Shown here one piece after another: positions 59,588 through 64,000 of a DNA stretch of 64,000 nucleotides (positions are counted from its first letter, which is position 1; each line of letters begins with the position of its first letter). Source of the stretch: Cladosporium sp. IMV 00045. Lineage: Eukaryota; Ascomycota; Dothideomycetes; Cladosporiales; Cladosporiaceae. The DNA is taken from positions 52,717 through 116,716 of the forward strand of contig MSJI02000706.1 in the NCBI GenBank assembly GCA_001931905.2. Reading direction: 5' to 3'. The position numbers were made by a program, and so were the translations under genes. A model generated the notes under the pieces. It worked only from the letters and a program-made list of their open reading frames with translations, searched no databases and was not told the origin of the DNA.

Positions 59588-61551
59588 TCATGTCGCGAAC
59601 AAGTCATATCGAACCTCGTCTTTGCTCTTCTCGAACTGGAACTCGGTCAAACACCGCCCAGCACACTTGCTGTACGGATAACAAGGGCCTTTGCCCAAGT
59701 ACTCGACGATCTCAATCCCACTGTCAGACTCATTCAAATACCTCGCGCAAATGAGCCGGCAGGCCGGACGCTGGACGTCAGTACTGGCAGCAGCGGTAGC
59801 GATATCAGCGAACCGTGCCGCTTCGGGCACCTGGAAGCTTAGCAGGTCTCCAGAGGTGTCGTGAACGATGCTCTTTGCACGGTCTTCCTCTAGGCGCGTG
59901 ATGAATTTGCCAAATTGGGCTACGATGGTGCTGGATGCCAGACCCTCTCGTCTGTTGGCATTGTCTAGCATCTCGACTGCCCGGCGTCTCGTCGTGGAAG
60001 TGCGGCTTTTGATGACAACGAGATAGAGCGCAGAAAGAACGCCATCCTCCAAGCAGAAGATGTCATCCTGGCCGTTCCCATATATGGATCGAGGTTTAGC
60101 TGGTCCGTCTATGGTAGGTGACGACTTGAGGTACTGTTTAGCGAGGTCGATAATGCGGATAAAGTCGCTTTCAAATTGATCGGCAAACATCTCTCTTGTA
60201 TCCCGGCAGGTCGCGAGGGCGAAGTATGACTTCCATTGCCTGATCTGCAGGAGCAAGAAAGCGCGGGACGTCGGTGTAATATGGTCCTTGAAGAACTGTG
60301 AATATGTATTTGACCACCTTTGGTGGGCGTCGAGAAGATGGAACATCTCTGCAGGAATAATGCTGTCGTTTGGCAGCTCAGTAGCTCTACTGGCACAAGC
60401 CGCTAAGCAATATCGTGTTGCTTAGTCAATCGAGTTTCCGTAGGCTCTGGCCACGGACTGTTCTGCAATCTTGAACAGCCTCGACCGTAGCTGGTGAGAA
60501 GACTTAACAATACTGTCAAGGTCGGACCATGCAGCCGAGAGAGGGCTCGTATGAGCTGTTTGCAGTATGCGATCCGAGTGTTGACTCCAGGCTTTCGTCG
60601 CCGAGTCCACAATGCCATCATTCTCAATCAAGGTCGATCCAACACTGAGCATATCGAAAGCATTCACCAGGACGTGCAGAGAGTCGGAGGAATGTAGAGC
60701 TGAGTGAGGCTCCATAGTGGTCTGCAGACACTTCTTCGCGATCCTGCGCCCTAGGAGATGATGTCGAATAGCCATGCTGTTCTGCTCTGCGTGGAGTTCA
60801 AACAATAGCAGAAGCAGACAGGTCAGCAGCACAGACTCCAACGATCCCTTGCCACCCATCACGCCTTGTATCTCACCATGCAGCGCCTTAGTGGCTTTGC
60901 TGTATTGGTGCAAAGCTTCGGCGTGCTGTTCTGGTCTTGAGAGGCCAGTGAACGTGGCATGGCTCACGCTAGCTATCGCGAGATTCGCGCTGCTAAGGGC
61001 AGCGATGCCATGAAAGACAGCTTTCGACATGCGGCTCATTTTCAGAGCTTCCTGTACCCAGCCTTTCGCTGGGGACATGATCTCGATTGGGCCGGCCATT
61101 CGGATGTGGAAGAACTCGAAAGCTCCACGTTCGGTGTCGTTGATCGAGAAGTGTAGAGTGGCAGGTAAGGCTACAGGCGATGGAGTTCGTGATGACCGAT
61201 AGGTCGCGGTAGGTGACGACCTAGATCGCAGCGATACGGTTGTCGATGAAGCGGCTTCGCTGCTTGCAGAAGGACTTCTTGATGCCGCTGGCAAGAGCTG
61301 GCGAGACCTTGCACTGCGATCAGATGGCGCCGTCACATAGCCATCGCAGTCTCGACCCGACGAAGAGCATTTGAGACATGCTGGACGGTTTTCGTCGCAT
61401 TTGACACGCCTTGATCTGTTTGCAGGTCAGGACCCATCGGAGGGCATATAGGACGGGGTGGTGACAGCGCGTACCGGCAGGTTCTGCAGCCATTCTTGGT
61501 TGGTTTGGATTTGACCACACGTCGCCTTTTGGGCTGAGCATCATTGTCCAT
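59588..61551 (-). CDS. Zn2Cys6 fungal transcription factor
   Basis: Exon 1 is 61475-61551 and exon 2 begins at 61415 after a 59-bp intron (GTACGC...AACAG), chosen because it rebuilds a perfect Cys-x2-Cys-x6-Cys-x6-Cys-x2-Cys-x6-Cys cluster: NGCRTCRSRRVKCDENRPAC followed by LKCSSSGRDC. A Ser/Arg-rich linker and the fungal-specific TF domain follow (EFFHIRMAGPIEIMSPAKGW, ESVLLTCLLLLLFELHAEQN). At 60422-60424 an in-frame TAA follows YGNSID, after which the same frame continues (ATELPNDSIIPAEMFHLLDA...) to a stop at 59588. An unrecognised intron spanning the TAA is likely, for example GTCCGT...TGCCAG (70 bp), but its donor is not canonical; otherwise the gene is truncated. Nuclear regulator, target unknown. 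Confidence 0.78.
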
Positions 61552-62695
61552 TCCAATAGCATTCGAACGTCAGACATGTCGCGTTGTGGTGACACTACCT
61601 AGTACCTTGCGCTTTTAGGGAGGTTCAGCTCCTTCGAAGTGTCGGCGCCTAGAGTGGCCAAGCGAGCATAGGGTTAGGGTTGGTGTTCAATGCCAAAACT
61701 CATCTACACCATCTTCTCCTGCGACTCTTCTTCATATCGATGTTTAGATCGCTACACCATCTTCAAGACTTGAGGCCGAGAAACGGATCCAACACTGATC
61801 GCGAACGAATGCTGCGCAATGCCAGGCCGGGTGTCATCACTCAAAAGCCAGCCAACATCAAGCTCTGCGATTCTCCGAGGAGAATGCTGCATCGCTATGC
61901 ACTGACTTCAGTCCCTCCCAGAGATCTGGAAGCAAATTCGAAACTCAGGCTTCGGAACCGAAACACTGATCTCTGGCCACTTCCCTGAGGACCAGTGGAT
62001 CGGCTTTGAATTCACTTTCAGCTTTGAGCCTCTTCACTGCAGGGACACCTGTGCTCTTCGAGCATGGATAGAAAAGGCTTCTGCGTCCCTGGAGCATATA
62101 CCGCACGCGGCAGCTCTCGCCATCAGCACATAATTCATCGCCGATGTCGTCTGTCTTGGACCTTTCCATAGAGGGTGACTGCAAAGCTGCGCCGCCATTC
62201 TGAAAGTCTTCAAAAGAGATCCGTCTAGACTCGACGCCATTGGACGTGCTCCACGAGCAGATATTGTGCCACACTTCGCTTTGGTCTTCAATGATGCGGC
62301 TCTGGACCTATGGCAAGATTGCGGACTTCATTGCTACCACACTCCTAGTCTTGGAACTTGCGAGTCAGTAGACGCTCCGAGACCGACCATGTGCTTCTCA
62401 GCTCTGAACCTACCAGTCAATACCAGCAGCAAGACTCTTCAGGCCTTTCGAAAACGTGGAATGCTCGTACCAGAGCCTCGACCTCCGAGCACGTGTAAGA
62501 CACGTTCATGGATGATGTTGGGTCTTTGCTTTGCAGTCGGTGAACACCGCCCGCCTGGCATTGGGAAAGGCTGTTGAAGATGAGGTCTATAAGATGGCAT
62601 CGATGGTCCGGCTTGTCTGTCCTCTACTCTGTCACCATCCGCTTCTGTCTACAATCCTTTCCCATTTCACAAAAGACAGACAAAGCCAGTCCAAC
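61552..62695. other. 1.1-kb intergenic with telomere-like motif
   Basis: Upstream region of the Zn2Cys6 factor and of the secreted protein. Contains TAGGGTTAGGGTT at 61669-61681. A 109-codon minus-strand frame (61945-62274) has coding-like composition but no known motif, and it overlaps another plus-strand frame, so I do not call it a gene. Confidence 0.45.
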
Positions 62696-64000
62696 ATGCA
62701 CTATCAACATCTCCTTCTGCCAGCTCTGGCATGTCTGGTTTCTGCGAGTGAGGATGCAACTGCAGGTACTGTCTCTGTTGCCACGCATCCGGCAGCTACT
62801 CCCGACGCCCTCCCTCTCGAAGATTTGAGAGATGTGCCAGTGCCGACTTACACCATGGCGACCGGTGTCACGAAGCAAGACATCCCGTATGCTACCTCTG
62901 CAGCCCTGTCCTCAGTCTCTGCCCAGGTCGCTGCGACCCCTTTGTCAGTCTTTCCTGCCGCGACCGATGTACCCATCAATGCGGCAGGGTCTCAAGACGA
63001 CGACGAAGCTGATGATCAGGGAAAAGATGGCAACCCAAATGTCATCACCAACTCCGGATCAAAGCTGAAGCGTAATCCAAGCGGCATCGCCAGACAGCTC
63101 CGCAGGAGGAATGCATGTGACCCCCAACCAACCATCGCCAACACCTACGAAATCAACGTCGACACGGTGGAAGACTTCAAATCCGATCCCACAATCGCCC
63201 ACGTCGCCAATTACGCCAACCCAACCCCCACCGGCTACTTCCAGAACTTCAAAAACCTCCCAGCGGCAAACAGCGCCATGAACTACCTGGGATATACGGT
63301 CCTCTCGACCGGCTACGACGTCGACTCCTGCGCGGCCAAATGCAACGACAAACCCGGCTGCCTGGCCTTCAACATCTACTTCCAGCGCGACCCCACCCTC
63401 GAACCGGGCGCCGACTGCCCCAACCCCCCCGCCTTCGCCAACATCAAATGCACCTTCTGGGGCACCGGCCTCGACGCCAGCACAGCCTCCAACACCGGCG
63501 AGTACCGCGCGGATTTCCACGTCGCCATCGCCGGCAGCAACGCCTACACGTCGTACAAATTCGGCGGCCCCGTGGCAGGCTGGCTCGGTCCCCAAGCCCT
63601 CAACGACAGCATCATGGCCGCACCTCTCTGGGACTGCACCAACAAATGGACCTACCTGGGATACCGCATCCTGCAAACCGGCAGCGTGGACCCGCGCCTC
63701 TGCGCGGCCGCCTGCGATTCTCAAACGGAATACAACACCGCGCATCCTGCGGAGGGCATGCCGCCCGTGACGTGCAATGCGTTTGGTTCGTATATTCTGA
63801 GCATGACCAATGCCACGGGTTCGTTTCAGCAGGGTCAGATGTGTACGTTTTACACTGCGTTCTGGGATAGGAAGTTTGCGGTGAATACGGCGGCGTATGA
63901 TGATGGGGTTGGGGCGAAGTATATTTATAGTTATAGTAGTTTTTATGGGAAGGAAGGGAGGCAGCCGGGGTGTGCTGGGGATTTTGTCTCGGAGGGGGGG
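62696..64000 (+). CDS. Secreted cysteine-containing protein, 3' truncated by window
   Basis: Open from MHYQHLLLPALACLVSA to the window edge, at least 435 aa, no stop reached. Residues 1-17 form a clear signal peptide. A Ser/Thr/Ala/Asp-rich pro-region (about 20-130) ends at a kexin-like site in RQLRRRNAC. The mature part has two similar units with YLGYTVLSTGYDVDSCAAKC and YLGYRILQTGSVDPRLCAAA, each followed by paired cysteines (CNDKPGCLAFNIYF and CDSQ...CNAFGSYIL), reminiscent of PAN/apple-like or WSC-like extracellular modules. Widespread in ascomycete secretomes but of unknown function. An internal 176-codon frame on the plus strand is a shadow. Confidence 0.78.
   Translation, partial: MHYQHLLLPALACLVSASEDATAGTVSVATHPAATPDALPLEDLRDVPVPTYTMATGVTKQDIPYATSAALSSVSAQVAATPLSVFPAATDVPINAAGSQDDDEADDQGKDGNPNVITNSGSKLKRNPSGIARQLRRRNACDPQPTIANTYEINVDTVEDFKSDPTIAHVANYANPTPTGYFQNFKNLPAANSAMNYLGYTVLSTGYDVDSCAAKCNDKPGCLAFNIYFQRDPTLEPGADCPNPPAFANIKCTFWGTGLDASTASNTGEYRADFHVAIAGSNAYTSYKFGGPVAGWLGPQALNDSIMAAPLWDCTNKWTYLGYRILQTGSVDPRLCAAACDSQTEYNTAHPAEGMPPVTCNAFGSYILSMTNATGSFQQGQMCTFYTAFWDRKFAVNTAAYDDGVGAKYIYSYSSFYGKEGRQPGCAGDFVSEGG

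Overview
This looks like nuclear DNA from a filamentous ascomycete, probably Dothideomycetes-like (inferred from protein style and gene set; the species cannot be read from the window). Introns are short (about 50-70 bp) with GTAAGT/GTGAGT-type donors, the proteins are eukaryotic (VPS72/Swc2, SNX41, isoprenylcysteine methyltransferase, ALG8, GH47, Zn2Cys6 factor), and intergenic spaces are small except for one 10-kb desert.

Layout. 1-5.4 kb: a secreted GH18 chitinase-like enzyme, an NTF2/SnoaL-like protein and a RIB2-type deaminase. 5.45-33.8 kb: a block of about 14.1 kb present twice in the same order and orientation. The copies are separated by a 20-N gap at 19640-19659. Each copy holds a DNAJC9-like J protein, Ste14-type methyltransferase, NFKBIL1-like protein, VPS72/Swc2, SNX41, an OGFr-domain protein, a fast-diverging orphan and glutathione-dependent formaldehyde dehydrogenase (SFA1). 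Copy 1 ends exactly at the gap and copy 2 begins exactly at it. This is the pattern expected when two diverged haplotype or homeolog contigs that overlap are scaffolded end to end; a real tandem duplication is the alternative. 33.9-43.1 kb: a formaldehyde-activating (GFA) enzyme divergent from SFA1, a GH47 alpha-mannosidase with a frameshift, ALG8, an RMD8/DUF155 membrane protein and a mitochondrial BolA protein. 43.1-53.0 kb: no recognisable gene, many microsatellites. 53.0-55.3 kb: a PP1 regulatory subunit with CBM21. 57.6-61.6 kb: an FAD dehydrogenase convergent with a Zn2Cys6 regulator. 62.7 kb to the end: a secreted cysteine-containing protein cut by the window edge.

Two neighbour pairs make pathway sense. 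SFA1 and the GFA protein act on S-hydroxymethylglutathione and share a roughly 500-bp promoter. ALG8 (lipid-linked oligosaccharide assembly) and GH47 (N-glycan trimming) are also divergent neighbours.

The most interesting signals are the duplicated block with its gap, one orphan gene that is hypervariable between otherwise near-identical copies, a 127-bp perfectly conserved bidirectional promoter carrying inverted GATA sites, and several in-frame stops followed by long open continuations. All identities are from reading motifs; no searches were run.
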